Shown here piece by piece: positions 46,685 to 59,374 of a DNA stretch of 64,000 bases. The notes below the pieces were generated by a model. It saw only the letters and a list, made by a program, of their open reading frames with translations. It was not told the DNA's origin and ran no database searches. A program made the translations under genes and the position numbers. The stretch is from assembly GCA_023213395.1 (NCBI GenBank), contig CM041465.1, forward strand, positions 28,713,741 to 28,777,740, given 5' to 3'. This DNA is from Cycas panzhihuaensis (lineage: Eukaryota; Cycadophyta). Positions within the stretch are counted from its first letter, which is position 1, and each line of letters begins with the position of its first letter.

Positions 46685-48330
46685 TATCAAGGAAACTAAA
46701 GATTCATTAAATAAAAGGCACCTTAGTAGAATTCCATTAAAAGAATGCTTATATAATGTATCATCTAGCAAAAGGTATTACCTAGTAGTAGTGTGGATTC
46801 ATCTTCTCTTCTTTAAAGTAGCAGAATAAGGAAAGGATTGATCATGAAGATATAACCTAATCTCTCCATACCATGGATCATCAGAAAGGGATGCCCTAGA
46901 TATGGAAGATATGTTCATCTGGGAGGGAATCATTAATAGGTTGCCTAGTAATATTGGGAAGAGGAATATCAACCATGATCTCTAGAATGATCATGCCATT
47001 CTTAGACTTTCTATTGATCACCTATAAATTGAATTCCTGAAGTAATAAAGACTAATTACCTAGCTAACTAGTAAGGTTAGACTTGGTAAGTAGATACCTT
47101 ATAGGATCTGATTGAACAATGAGGTGGAACATATTCCCAAGGAGGTAGTGGTGAAGCTTCTTAGTAGCAAAAACTAAGGCAAGGTATTCTTTCTCAAGAA
47201 AAGGATAATAAAGCTCAGTTACCACAAGGGTCTTGTTAATCAAGTATATAACCAAAATAGTCCTCTTGTGCTAACATACCTACTAGTGACTCCTCGGTAG
47301 CTAAAGTATATAGAATGAATGGATTATTAAACCTTGGCAAAGTAAGAACTGGGGTAGAAACGAAGGCTTGCTTTAGCTTATCAAAGGACTCTTGAACTTG
47401 AGGAGTCCATTGCAATTCAACATCTTTCTTCAAAAGATTAGTAATGGGCTTAACATCTAAGGTAAAGTCAGTGATGAAACATCTTAGAAAACTAAGCCTA
47501 CCTAGAAAAGATTTAATCTATTTTTGAGTCTTGGAAGGAGGCATTTGAATAATAGCCTCAATTATTTTAGGATCAATTCTAATCCCATCTTGAGAAGCAA
47601 TGTTTCCCAACATCTTTCCTGATGTAATGACAAAAACATGTTTGGAAGGGTTTAAACACAAGCGATACTTTTTACACCTTTCAAAAATGGTTCTAAGATT
47701 GTGCAAATGACTAGATCTTTTACATGAAAGGGTGAGCATATCATCTAGATAAATAGTAATAATATTACCAATCAAATCATAGAAAATGTAGACCATATCC
47801 CTTTAATACATTGCACCAACATTCTTCAATCCAAATGTCATGACTTTGTAAATGAACGTGCCCTAAGCAGTAGTGAAAGCAGTCTTATGGTGGTCATGAT
47901 GTGTAATAGAAATTTGATTATATCCTTAAAAACCATCCATAAGAGACATTACCTCGAAGCCAGCCATCTGATCCCAAATTTAATCAAGAAAGGGAAGAGA
48001 AAAATTATCCTTAGGACATGTGGCATTGATGTCATGAAAGTCAATGGAAATTTGAATCACACCATTCTTCTTTGCCATAGGAACTATGTTAGAGACCCAT
48101 TGAGAATAGTCAACACTCTTAATGAATTGAGATACCAATAACTTTTCCACCTCTTGTTTGATAGCAAGAGAGAGGTGTGGATGGATAGGATGTTGTTTTT
48201 TCCATTTAGGTTTTATGCCAAGAATAATAGTAATGTTATGCTTAATGATTTGAGAGTCAAGGCCTTGCATGTTGCTATAGACCCATGTTAAAACTAAGTA
48301 GAACTCATAGAAGAGATCCTTAAACTAGGC
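46685..48330 (-). pseudogene. Tat-like RT and RNase H, left copy (G)
   Basis: RT fingers are at 47980-48270 (MAKKNGVIQISIDFHDIN), the catalytic box ITIYLDDMLTLS near 47720-47755, and the thumb with RLCLNPSKHVFV. RNase H follows at 47236-47433 (WTPQVQESFDKLKQAFVS, LYTLATEESLVGMLAQ) and 47064-47255 (EKEYLALVFATKKLHHYLL). The lowest part runs into the INT N-terminus, cut by H at 46684. Confidence 0.9.
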
Positions 48331-49867
48331 AATCTTATGGGGAGTACAACTAGCTCTTAACTTGATAATTCTAGGGGTATCCTCTATTTCTAAATCTATG
48401 TTGATAGTTTATCCCATAAGCATTACGTTCCCTTCCTCAAAATGGGGAGGAGGAGGCTCAATCAAATAGATAGACTCCTGGGGTTAAGAACTATTAACTA
48501 TAAGTTTAGAAAACCCTAACTTATGGTGTCCATAAAGAAAACAAGGAGATGAACTTGCTAAATGCTTAATGATTGCCTTATCATTCTCAAAATGATCTCA
48601 GTGAAATGGATTATCTAGGTGAAGGTTCTTAAATTGAGAAATAGAAGATGGAAGAGGGCCAACCAAAGAGTTTGGAGTGGGAACAAACTCTATGATTAAT
48701 GAAACTTGAGAAAAGAGAATAGGCTTACCTACGAACTCCCAAATTAAAGAGAAAACTTATTTAAAATCTTGATTATCTATGTCGTAATCAATATGGGACC
48801 CATATATCAAAACAAGAGAAGATATAGGATGATTCACATGAGGACACAAAAGTAAAGAGATAGTAGAAATGGAATTAACTTCCTATACTACAGTAGAGAT
48901 TTCAAAACTATTTTGACCTGTATCAAGTGAATTAGTATCTTCACCATCTGATGCTAGGTCTAGGTGTCAATGAAATAGCATCTTCTTCTCATGCCTATTC
49001 AACCATGTCTTAAAGAAAGAGGAGTGAGAAAAATATGGGGCAGTATCAATATATGAATCATGTGTAATGATACTTGAGAAAGGAGTTGTTAGATGAGTGG
49101 TCATGGAAGGAACTACTAGATTTTCCCCTAAGGGAAAGCACAAAGCCTATGAGAAATGAGTATGAATAGGATTTGCATCAATAAGGTCACTTGGGGTTGG
49201 ACCTTCATAAGATATGATGGAGCGAGAAGCTACTTCTTCTTCAGAAAGAGAAGAGGAAGGAACTGAAAGATAATCAATTAAGTCTGAAGGAATAGAAGTA
49301 GATAGAGAACCTGATGATGAAGGAATGACTTCAACTAAATCCACATCCTTCACTTCTAGATGAGTTGAAGTGGCTTCAATAGCAAAATACTAATCTAAAC
49401 CAAGTGACTGAAAGAAATACTCTATGGAATCATAGGATTCACCAGGTTTTGGAAAGGTCTCAATGAGAGGGATTGATTGCTTAATAGGTTTTGGATTATG
49501 TTTAATGATTTTGAGTTCTCCCTCATGGATGAACCTGAGTTCACTAAAGAGGGAGGAACAGATTGTTGCCATTTAAGTGATCCATGGTCTAAACAAAAGG
49601 ATGTTATATTCTATATCCAAGTCAATGATATTTAGGAATGTCATTTAGAGGAATGTCATTTAGCGGATAGGTAAAATGACAAGGAAAGGTAGCGAGGTCA
49701 AAATAAAGAGTAGAAGTAGATGAAGAAGCTTGTGCAGGGACTCCTAATGCATCAAATAAAAGTTGACGTTGCTCAAGGTAATACTTGAACAAATCAATAC
49801 CCAATATACCTACGAGAATGGTCTTTAATTCTTCTACTAAAGAGAAAGATCCATCCTTTAAAGTAGT
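48331..49867 (-). pseudogene. PR-RT linker and protease remnant, left copy (G)
   Basis: It aligns with 53050-54720, with an internal deletion in the protease near 49630 that removes the Asp-x-Gly segment. Open pieces include SEEEVASRSIISYEGP (49147-49353) and HPYPL-less linker sequence. At 49867 the homology stops abruptly and the next bases belong to the end of another integrase. Confidence 0.7.
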
Positions 49868-51320
49868 AGGTGATATATGACCAAGAAGGAATCCTTAGAA
49901 TAAAGGACTAACAAGTGGAAGTATGATCTAAGAAAATGATAAAGTGTCTGAATCTAACAAATAAATCTCTATTTTAAGGATGAAGATAGATAATGAGGTT
50001 GGAGGCCCAAATTCTCTCTTGAGTACATAGCTCAAAAGAGAAGGAGACCAAAACCCTTAAAGAAGAACACTCATAATTAATGCGTATACTAGAGAGAGTA
50101 ATAGACTTATATGATTATGAGTAAAATTTTTTATAAAAGCAAGAACAACTCAAGAGAAGATAAGAAATGACTAAATAAAGGAATTACCCATATTTTGAGC
50201 TCATTAGGTAAGAAGAAAGATTCAAAGTTGTAGTTTATCCTCATTGCGGAGATAAGGAGTACTGTTATGCATAAAATGTCCTCAAATATTGTAAGTTTAT
50301 AGGATTCTTGAATTCTAAACCTTCTATTGTTAAGATTTGATAGGCTCCATTATTCAAATCTTTGATTACTAGATAAGGACTAGCCCACTTAGTAGAAATC
50401 TTTTATTATTTATCATGGAAGTATTCTAACTTAAATACTTTATCACTAAAACAAAACTTTCTGGGCCCAAGTTGCCTATCGTGAGTAACCTAGACTCTAG
50501 CCTTGGATGCTATATTACTTTTCATGTCTTATAGATGAGTCTTATCTAATTTTTTGAGTTCTAAAAGGCATGCTTCCCTTTGGAACTCTTTATCAGTAAA
50601 TTCTTTTAATAAGACATGTAAGGAAGAAATCTTAACTTCTAATAGATGAACAACCTCAATACCATAAATAAGAGAAAATGGTGTCATGCTTGTAGCATTT
50701 CTAATTGAGGTTCTATAAACCCATAATACTAGAAATAATTAAATGTGTTAATCTCTATGAGAGGTTGTGACCATTTTGGCTAAAGTCTTGTTAAAGGCTT
50801 CAACTTGGCCATTTGCTTGAGGATGATAAGGGGCTAATAGTCCATGAGTAATATGGAATTTTTTGCATAGTTCATTGATATGGGGATTATAAAATAAAGT
50901 CCCATTATCAATTATAATAATGTCTAGTACCCCAAGTCTATAAATGATATGCTAAAAAATGAATGTGGAAATAATATTTCTAGTAGCAGTAACTAACATA
51001 ATAGTTTCACTTCATTTAGTAAAGTATATAGTAGTAGTTATGATAAACTTATGACCATTAGATGATGCTAAAAAAATTTGATTAATGAGGTCAAAACCCC
51101 ATTGAGATAAAGGCCAAGGTGAGATAATAAATTTCAATTCTTATGCAGGTTTATGTATTAAGGTCACATGGGATTGATATTTCTAACATTTTTGTACATT
51201 AGAATGAGCATATTTAAATAGAATAAGCCAATAATAACCCATACAAAGAATACAATGGGCTATTAATCGACCGCCAAAATGTCCACCACATGTTCCTTCA
51301 TGGGATTCCATCAAGGCCAT
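49868..51320 (-). pseudogene. Integrase of right gypsy unit
   Basis: Read downward from 51320: ESHEGTCGGHFGGRLIAHC (zinc region), then GYYWLI, the core around 50800-51130, a block like VVHLLEVKISSLHVLLKEF near 50610-50670 and a DNA-binding tail to about 50250. It is collinear with 30930-32374. The sequence below 50190 continues to the junction at 49868. Confidence 0.82.
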
Positions 51321-53000
51321 AAGTGTTTCATCGAGAGAAAGGCATCTCAACAGAATTCTATTAAAATAATATTTATAAAGTACATCATCAAGTAAGAGGT
51401 ATGGCTAGAATTTGTCTTCTCTTCTTAGAGGTAGAATAAGAAGGGAAAGATTGATCGTAAAGATATAATTTAATTTCTCCATACCATGGATCATTAGAAG
51501 GTACAACCTAGACATGGAGAATATGCTCATCTAGAATAGTATCATCAACAAGTTATTTGGCAAGATTAGGGAGAAGAGCATCAACCATGATCTCAGTGAT
51601 GATAATTTCTTTCTTAGATTTTCTATTGGCAATATGAAAGTTAAATTCTTGAAGCAATAATGACGATTTACCTAGTCATCTAATAAGGTTGGTTTTAGTA
51701 AGAAAATATCTAATAAGGTCAGATTAAACGAGAAGATGGACCTTCTTCCTAAGAAGGTAGTGCCACAACTTCTTAGTAGTAAATATTAAAGTAAGACATT
51801 CCTTTCTAGAAAGGGGATAATAAAGTTTAATAGCCACTAATGTTTTGCTAATAAAATATAATACTCATTCTTTACTAAAGTTATCCTCTTACATAAATAT
51901 ACCTACTAATTGTTCTTATATAGATAAAGTATAAAGGATAAAAGGTTTATCAAATCTTGGTGGAGTAAGTACAGGTACTAAAATTAAGCCTTGCTTTAAC
52001 TTATCAAAGGACTCTTGAACTTGATATGTCCATCATAGCTCAATGTCTTTATTCAAAAGGTTTATAATAGGCCTGGTGTCTAAAGAGAAATTGGTAATAA
52101 AACATCTTAAAAAACCAAGTCTACCTAGGACGAATTTAATCTACTTCTAATTCTTAAGAGGATACATATCAACAATTGCCTTTATCTTATTAGGATTAAT
52201 TCTAGTTCCATCATGAGAAATAATGTTACTTAGCATTCTTCCTGATGTCATGGAAAAAATGCATTTAGATGGATTAAGACGTAAATGATATTTCTTACAC
52301 ATTTCAAAGGTTATTCTTAGGTCACAAGCATGATCATGTCTTTTGTGAGAAAAAGCAAGCATATCATCTAAGTACTTAGCAATAATATTACTAATAAAAT
52401 CATAAAAAATATGAACCATTGCTCTTTAATAAGTAGCACCAGTATTTTTCAATCTAAAAGGCATGGCTTTATACACAAAAGTGCCCTAACGAGCAGTGAA
52501 TATAGTTTTATGATCATCACGAGGTGAGATAGAAATTTGATTATAACTAGAAAAACCATCCATAAGAGACATCACCTTAAAACTAGTCATCTAGTCCTAA
52601 ATCTGATCAAGATAAGGGAGAGGAAAATAGTCCTTAAGACATGCTTCATTAATGTCTCAAAATTCAATGCAAATTCAGATTAAACCATTTTTCTTTACAA
52701 CCAGAACTATATTAGAAACCCATTGAGAGTAATCAACACACTTAATGAATCTAGCTCCTAATAACTTCTCCACTTTTTGTTTAATAGTAAGGGAGATATG
52801 TAAGTGAATAGGACATTATTTTTGTCATTTAGGTTTGACACTAGGAGTTACTATAATATTGCACTTGATAACTTGGGGATTAAGTCCAGGCATATCTTTA
52901 TAATCCCAAGCAAAGATCAAGTAGAAATCATGAAATAGATCCTTGAAATTGAGCGATCTCTTAGAGAGTATAAATAGCTCCCAACTTAACAATCTTAGGG
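51321..53000 (-). pseudogene. RT and RNase H of right gypsy unit
   Basis: 52147-52419 encodes IAKYLDDMLAFSHKRHD and RLNPSKCIFSMTSGRML; fingers lie at about 52600-52900 and RNase H at about 51400-52050. Similarity to the left copy is clear, but by eye about a quarter of the bases differ, so the two are not a recent duplication. Confidence 0.85.
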
Positions 53001-54293
53001 GTATTGCCCAATTCTAAGTCAACGTTAATAGTTTGTTCCATAAGCATAGTATTTCCCTCTTCAAAATAAGGAGGAGTAGGTTCTATAAAAGAAACTACCT
53101 CCTGAGGTTAGGAATAATCAACTAGGGATGAATCAAGTTGAATTACTTTTGAAAAAACCCAACTTCTGATGTCCAAAGGGAAGATTAAGAGATGGCCCAA
53201 CTAAATGTTCAAGAATTACCTCGTCATTTTTAAAATGATCAAGGTGAGAGAGGTTAAAAATAAGTAAATTCCTTGGTAGGCTAGTAGACAAAGATAAGGG
53301 CCTAAAACATAAAGGAGAGTTAACTAAAGAGCCTAGATAGGTAGGAACAAACTCAATGATTGAAGGAACTTGAGAGAAAAGAATAGGCCTATGAACAAAT
53401 TCCCAAATCAACATAAAGGCTTGCTCAAAGTCTTGATGAGGATAATGACAATTTTAATCAGATAAAGACATTAATATGAGGGATGATAGAGAAGCATCCA
53501 TAGAAGAATAGGAAGTAAAAGTAATAACAAAAATTAAATTCACATCCTATACTCAAGTGAGGGTACTTTGATTCCTTTAAAATGTATTAAGCAAATTAAT
53601 ATCCTTACTACTTGATTCTAACTCTGGATGCTAATAAAAAAACATCTTCTTCTCATGTTTATTTAACCATGTAATAAAGAGAGGGGATTGAGAAAAGTGA
53701 GTTGTAGCATCAACAAGCACATTGTGTTGAAGAGAAATTATATGATGAATCAAAGAATGATTTATAATGGAAGGAACTAAAGCATTTACCCTCATAGGCA
53801 AACATAAAACCTATGAGAAATGAGTTTGAATAGGAAGGGGGACATTCATATCAATAGTTTCACTCATAGGTATTTAAAATTTCTTCTTCATTATGAAAGG
53901 AAGAAGAAACCAAAGACTGATAAGTCAGACCCAAAGATCAAGGAGTAGATGAGAGACTTGATGAAATAGGGACAATATCCACCAAATCAACATCTTTTAC
54001 TTCTCCCTAAGTATAAGGAGTTTCAATGGAAAAGTATTAGCCTAAACCTAATGACTGGAAAAAGTACTTTGAAGTGTTAGATGACTCACTAGGATCATAA
54101 AAGGTCTCAACAAGTGGGACTAATTATTTAATAGGTTTTAGCTTTCACTTTACAATTTTCAAGTATCCCTTATAGATGAACCTAAGTTCACCAAAGAGGG
54201 AAGAATAAACCACAACCATTTGGGTAATCCAAGGTCAACCCAAAAGGATGTTATACTAAAAATCAAGATCAATGATGGTAAACTTAATAAGGA
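53001..54293 (-). pseudogene. PR-RT linker of right gypsy unit
   Basis: It contains HLDHFKNDEVILEHLVGP (53133-53414), the marker shared with G1 and H. No enzyme domain was found. Confidence 0.6.
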
Positions 54294-54720
54294 TTATCTT
54301 TTCTTCCAAAGTAAGAGGGAGAGTGACTTTACCAAGGAGTACTTTCTAATTTTTGTTGTATCCTTGACAAATCCACTTACATGTATCAAAAATAAAAATT
54401 TCAAGTCCTTAATAAGACGAAGAGGGATTACATTAATGCATGATCCCTCATCAATAATAACTTGTTTGATATTGATGTCATCCTTTATTAACTCAATATA
54501 AAATGGAGGTATGTCATTTGACATATGAGTAGTATGATTAGACAAGGTGGCCAAGTCAAAGAAAAGTGTGGAAATAGATGAATAGACCATGGCAAGAACT
54601 TCCAATGCATTAAACAAGAGCTAATGTTGCTCAGGGTAATGCTTCATCAAATCAATAACTGAAATACTAGTAGGAATGGTCTTAAGCTCATCAACCAAAG
54701 AGAATGATCCATTCTTTATA
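54294..54720 (-). pseudogene. Protease of right gypsy unit
   Basis: 54294-54617 encodes VIIDEGSCINVIPLRLIKDL, the Tat-type aspartic protease turn and following strand; the second half is degenerate. Confidence 0.75.
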
Positions 54721-57030
54721 CTAGAAGGAATGGACCTAAACCTGATGGGACATGGGGGTATAAGAGGTAAAGAGTCAAGATTCTTTGCCATTGAATCATT
54801 AGATGATTTATATGAACTTGGACTCTTTATTGCCTCCACCATGTTAATTGTTCTTTTGGTCTCATCACCTTTAGGAGGTGGGCAAGTTGGATTACTACTT
54901 CATTTTATCATAGGATTGGGGGGGTAGTAGTCTTCTTAGAAGAATCAAAATTAGAAAGATCATCTTGATTATCTTGAACCTGTTTTTCCTTGCCCTTATT
55001 ATCTTTGCTTCTTTTATTCTTGTGTTTAGGTAAGAGCTCCTTATGAATCATCTGATCTTGAGATATTTTAGAGGGATGGTTTAATTGAACATTTGTATTT
55101 TGTGTCATAGCTTGAACCATGTGATATTCACTTCTATCATGGGCATCGATTTGATGATATAAACACCATTTTATTTTTTTGAAAGAAGGAGGAGGTGGAG
55201 GATGAGCTTATTTCTTCCTTCCTTCAGTAAGGTGAATTACGTTAGTCCCATGGGAGGACTAATTTTGAGAAGGACTATTAACATGTAGCTTGGTGCTGAT
55301 CACACACTCCAACAATCTGATGGAAGAAGTTAAGTGATTGTAGGTAGGTTCATAATTGGAAGCTTTAGTTGTTTAAGTAGTTTATTTATAGAGAACATAT
55401 TTCCCAATCTTCTTAATACCTGCTTGAATCTTAAATATTTCCAAAGTTAAACAATGATTAATAGTTTCTTCATAGGTTTGAGAGCCAAGCTTAAGAACTT
55501 CAAGATGTACATGTGGCCTTAAATCATTAATGAATACATCAAGTATAAGACTAGGATCACGATATGAATGACATGCATGTCTTGGTCTTAAAACCTTCTC
55601 ACAAAGTCTCTATAAGTTTCATCATGGTTTTGTTTGATAGCTAAAAAGGACTTGATGGTCTTGTTATATCAAAATAATTGATAAAAGAATAAACTAATTA
55701 TTGAAATGAGAGGATAGAAGCTAAGGGAAGTTAATAAAACCATTTCAAAACATCACGTTGAAGTGATTTAAGAAACACGTGTATCATGATGTAATCATAC
55801 GGTATGAAATGTGCATAACCAAGTGCAAACACTGGTATGTGAGAGGTAGGATCTTGTGAAAATTCACCTAAGAATTTAGGTGACTCAAGAAGAAATGGAG
55901 GCATGGGGATAAAAGAACCTCACATGGAAAAGAAGACTTCATATAGTCTAGAAAAGGTTTCCTTGGCCTCAATGTAGTGGTACGTTGAGGCAAGAAGGAA
56001 GGATGTGGGGTGGTAGAAGGAATAGGTTGTTATTATTATTATTGAGGAAAATAATGGGATGGAAGAGTAGATAAAGGATTAAGCCAAGCTATAGGGTTAA
56101 CCAAAAAATTAGTTTGTGTCATAAAGTATTAGGGAAGGGCAAGATTGACTAAAGGAAAAAGGATTGGTTGTGTAATAGTTCTAAGAATATATGATTAGGA
56201 GGTAGGGTTAGCAACCCCAAAACTTGAGATTGACTAACTAAATAATAAGGATGAATATAATAGGTATGAGAAACATATTGGGAAGAAGGGGCTATATTAA
56301 GTATTCTAGGAGAAGAGGCACTAGGTCTAATGGTAAACCTAGTTGGTGAGAGGTAGAAGAATAAGAAGAACTAAGGTTACCTTATATAGGAATAGTAGAG
56401 GTACCTTCATGTGTATAAGGTACTATACAAGGAGAATGGATATGAACCTATAACCTAGAAGATGAAGGGGCTAAGAATGAATCACCTTATGACCTTCTGC
56501 TTCCTCTAAAGGAGGAGAATGGGGTCTTGGTAAAGGAGGGTGGGAAGGTAGGGTAGATCAAATGGCATATGGATCAATCAAAGGCTTAACTTAAATCAAC
56601 TCATACTCCTTACACAATGAATCAAATTAGTGATGTTGTGGAGAGGATGCCATAGTATGAGTCTCTAGATAAAAAAGATCTTAATATCCAGGCATATGAA
56701 GGGGAGTAGGGACCTTACTAAGAATCAACTCAAGATATGATAAACACAGTTATTCTTCTTGTGCAAAAGAAGGATCTACAAAAAAGGTATCACCATGGAA
56801 TTGGGATGGTTTTAGATACCTTTGCTCCATTGGTATCTCACATAACTGGGTTAAATCTTCATGGGGTTAAGCATCATGTACATAACGCTCTGAAGAATCA
56901 ATATAGGAAGATAAAACTTCATGAATGAAATGTAGAGGTTGGGTTTGAAAATTAGGTAAGATACTTTAAAGTCTCAAATATCACCTAGGAGTGGGTATAG
57001 TAGTTTTCATCACTTTAAATAAGAGGACAA
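54721..57030 (-). pseudogene. gag and leader of right gypsy unit
   Basis: The capsid core at about 55450-55570 reads YRDPSLILDVFINDLRPH and VHLEVLKLGSQTYEETIN, matching H gag. A Lys/Asp-rich stretch (KNKRSKDNKGKEKQVQDN, 54908-55120) lies downstream. The N-terminal part and leader (55700-57030) are AT-rich and shifted; no start codon is clear. Confidence 0.78.
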
Positions 57031-57034
57031 ATGG

Positions 57035-57055
57035 TAATTCCCGGTATGGTCATCA
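57035..57055 (-). other. Degenerate Tat-type PBS
   Basis: The minus strand reads TGATGACCATACCGGGAATT; its first half matches the H site (TGGCGACCATA) apart from two transitions. It is six bases from the LTR, as at 23090-23110. Confidence 0.55.
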
Positions 57056-57061
57056 GAAATA

Positions 57062-59369
57062 TGATGTGCTTCAATTGAACCTAAACTAACTATCTCCTAA
57101 CTAGTGGTATGTTTCCTCTGTTTTAAGCCTAAACTAAGAGATAAGAAGTTTAAGATAACCAAAGGACTACCCTTTCCAACTCATAAAAAGGAGTCTCCAC
57201 CTAATTATACCATTTAATAAAGGTATGAATGAATGAAACACTGAAAGGCTAGGATGTAAGGGGGTGATTGAATCCACTAGCCTACATAATTAGATGGAGG
57301 AGTTCTAAGTTTGAGATTATGCTAACAATGTCTCTTGTGTCATTCCTAGGGATTCCTTTCCTCCTATTCTATCAACCTTTTGAGTTTTATTAAAATTAAG
57401 GAGAAGAGGTAAGTGATGTAAAGTTTTTCTCTTCTCTTTTTTTTTTTGTTGTGTTTGTTTTTAAATGAAATAAAATCATAACAGTAATCGATGAAACTAT
57501 GAGATCTATCCACTTTCTTTTCAACACACAAACAAGAAAACTAAACACACATGTAACATTTTTTTTTTTAAAGATGAATCATACTAAAATGAATATAAAA
57601 CTACCTTCTTTAGATGTAAAACAAGCTTTTCAATAAGGAGGAAGCTAGTGTGAAATGCAATTAATACCATATGCAACTATGTATGCAAATCACTAAGAGA
57701 TTTAACAACATGGAATATTCATGTAAAGCTTTCATTCCAATTACATGCTATATTCTTTTGGAGAATTCTTCTAAGATAAAAAGAGAGATTTTAAAGATTT
57801 ACTTCTATTATTATGAATGATATTTAGACCATAAAGTTATATGTAATCAATCATAACTAAGTCATCATCCATAAACAATCAATAAACTGAAAAGTAGGGA
57901 GATTCTATTACAAATGGAGTCTTCTGGATACTAATTGATCCTTGAATCTTATATGATCTGATCACTTCAAAAACATATCATTCATCTACTTAGATTTCCT
58001 TTTAAAATATAAAATCAATGAAAGGAATGGAGTCAAATAAGAGAAATACTAGTAACGTTTTAATAATTTCTTGCCTATTAATGAGCTCCTGCCTCAGAAT
58101 GGCTTTCCTTCTTTTATATGATCAAACTACTCAAATTTTCCTTTAAAACCAGAAAAGGATAAAATGAAACACAAGGCAACAGGCTTAAAAGCATCCATAA
58201 ATAAGCCAAGATAAAAACAAGTTTCTTCAGGATTTGGATAGCTACAGAATGATGAGAAAGTAGTTATTCTATTAATGAAGAGATGAGTATTTTTCACAAT
58301 AGCCTACCCCCTTTTTATCCCATAAAGGGTGAAACTTTTAGCCAAATTTCCAAGGTAGAAAATAAGTACAAAGAGACCTCAAATATCACCAAGAAGAAGG
58401 GAAAGGTTCTAAGCATAAATAGTCATAAAAGAGTAGAAGATTTGCAAGAATTCACAATTGGAAAGACCTTACCAAGAAGGAAAAGTTTGAAGCTAAAAAC
58501 TTTGTAAGAAGCTAAGAATTTTGAGAAGCACTAACCATTGAAATCTAAGTATCACTAAAGTAGCAACCAAAGCTTTAAAATCTTCTCTTTGACTTCACCC
58601 TTTTTGTTCAAAAAATAATCTTCTAAGTAGTAGTAGTAAAATCTCTAAAAAAATCTAAATAAGTACTTCTAAAACTTCATCTCCAAGCTTATATACTTAG
58701 AATAAAAGATCATAATAGGGTTTGCATGAGTTCTGGGAATGAAAGAGATAGGTTTCCATCAAATTTAGATAATAATATGCAAAAAAATAATGCACTAGAA
58801 GAGTTTTACATGCATGACAATCAAGAACATGATCAATTGTATTTTTAGAGCCACAAAAAATACAACTTTCTTCTAAAAATATAACCAATCGTATTTTTGG
58901 CAAAGCTAAAAACTTGATAATTTAAGATGTCAAAATGGCTTATTAAAAAGTCAAAAAATAATATTTTCTTAATAAATTTTGGCACAAATAACTTTATAAA
59001 TGAGAAAAATGGCCCCAAAAGGAGGAAAACAATAAGCACAAGCCCAAATTTTGATTAACGAAAAAGATTTAACGGTGAAATTAAGATCAAAAAGTGAAAC
59101 AAAAGAAATTAGTCTAGAGAAAAATTAGAATAAGAATGATCATGAAAAATAAATTTAGTGCCATCGTTATCACTCATCAATAGGTGATAGCATAATAATA
59201 CATCTATCATCATTCATCATACATCATCAATCAAGTCAATATAATATTTCATCACAACATGGACTAGTGTATATAAAACAACCTTAAACCAATCATTTTC
59301 ACATGAAACATATGAGAAACCTATTAAAAGTGATAAAGATCAATAAGAGGGTCAGGTTTTGGTGAAACA
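57062..59369 (-). repeat. 5' LTR of right gypsy unit
   Basis: 2308 bp from TGATGTGC to GTGAAACA. It is collinear with 23117-25458 though strongly diverged. The next bases, TACAT, are shared with the expected sequence of copia E (CACAT in B), marking the insertion point. Confidence 0.8.
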
Positions 59370-59374
59370 TACAT

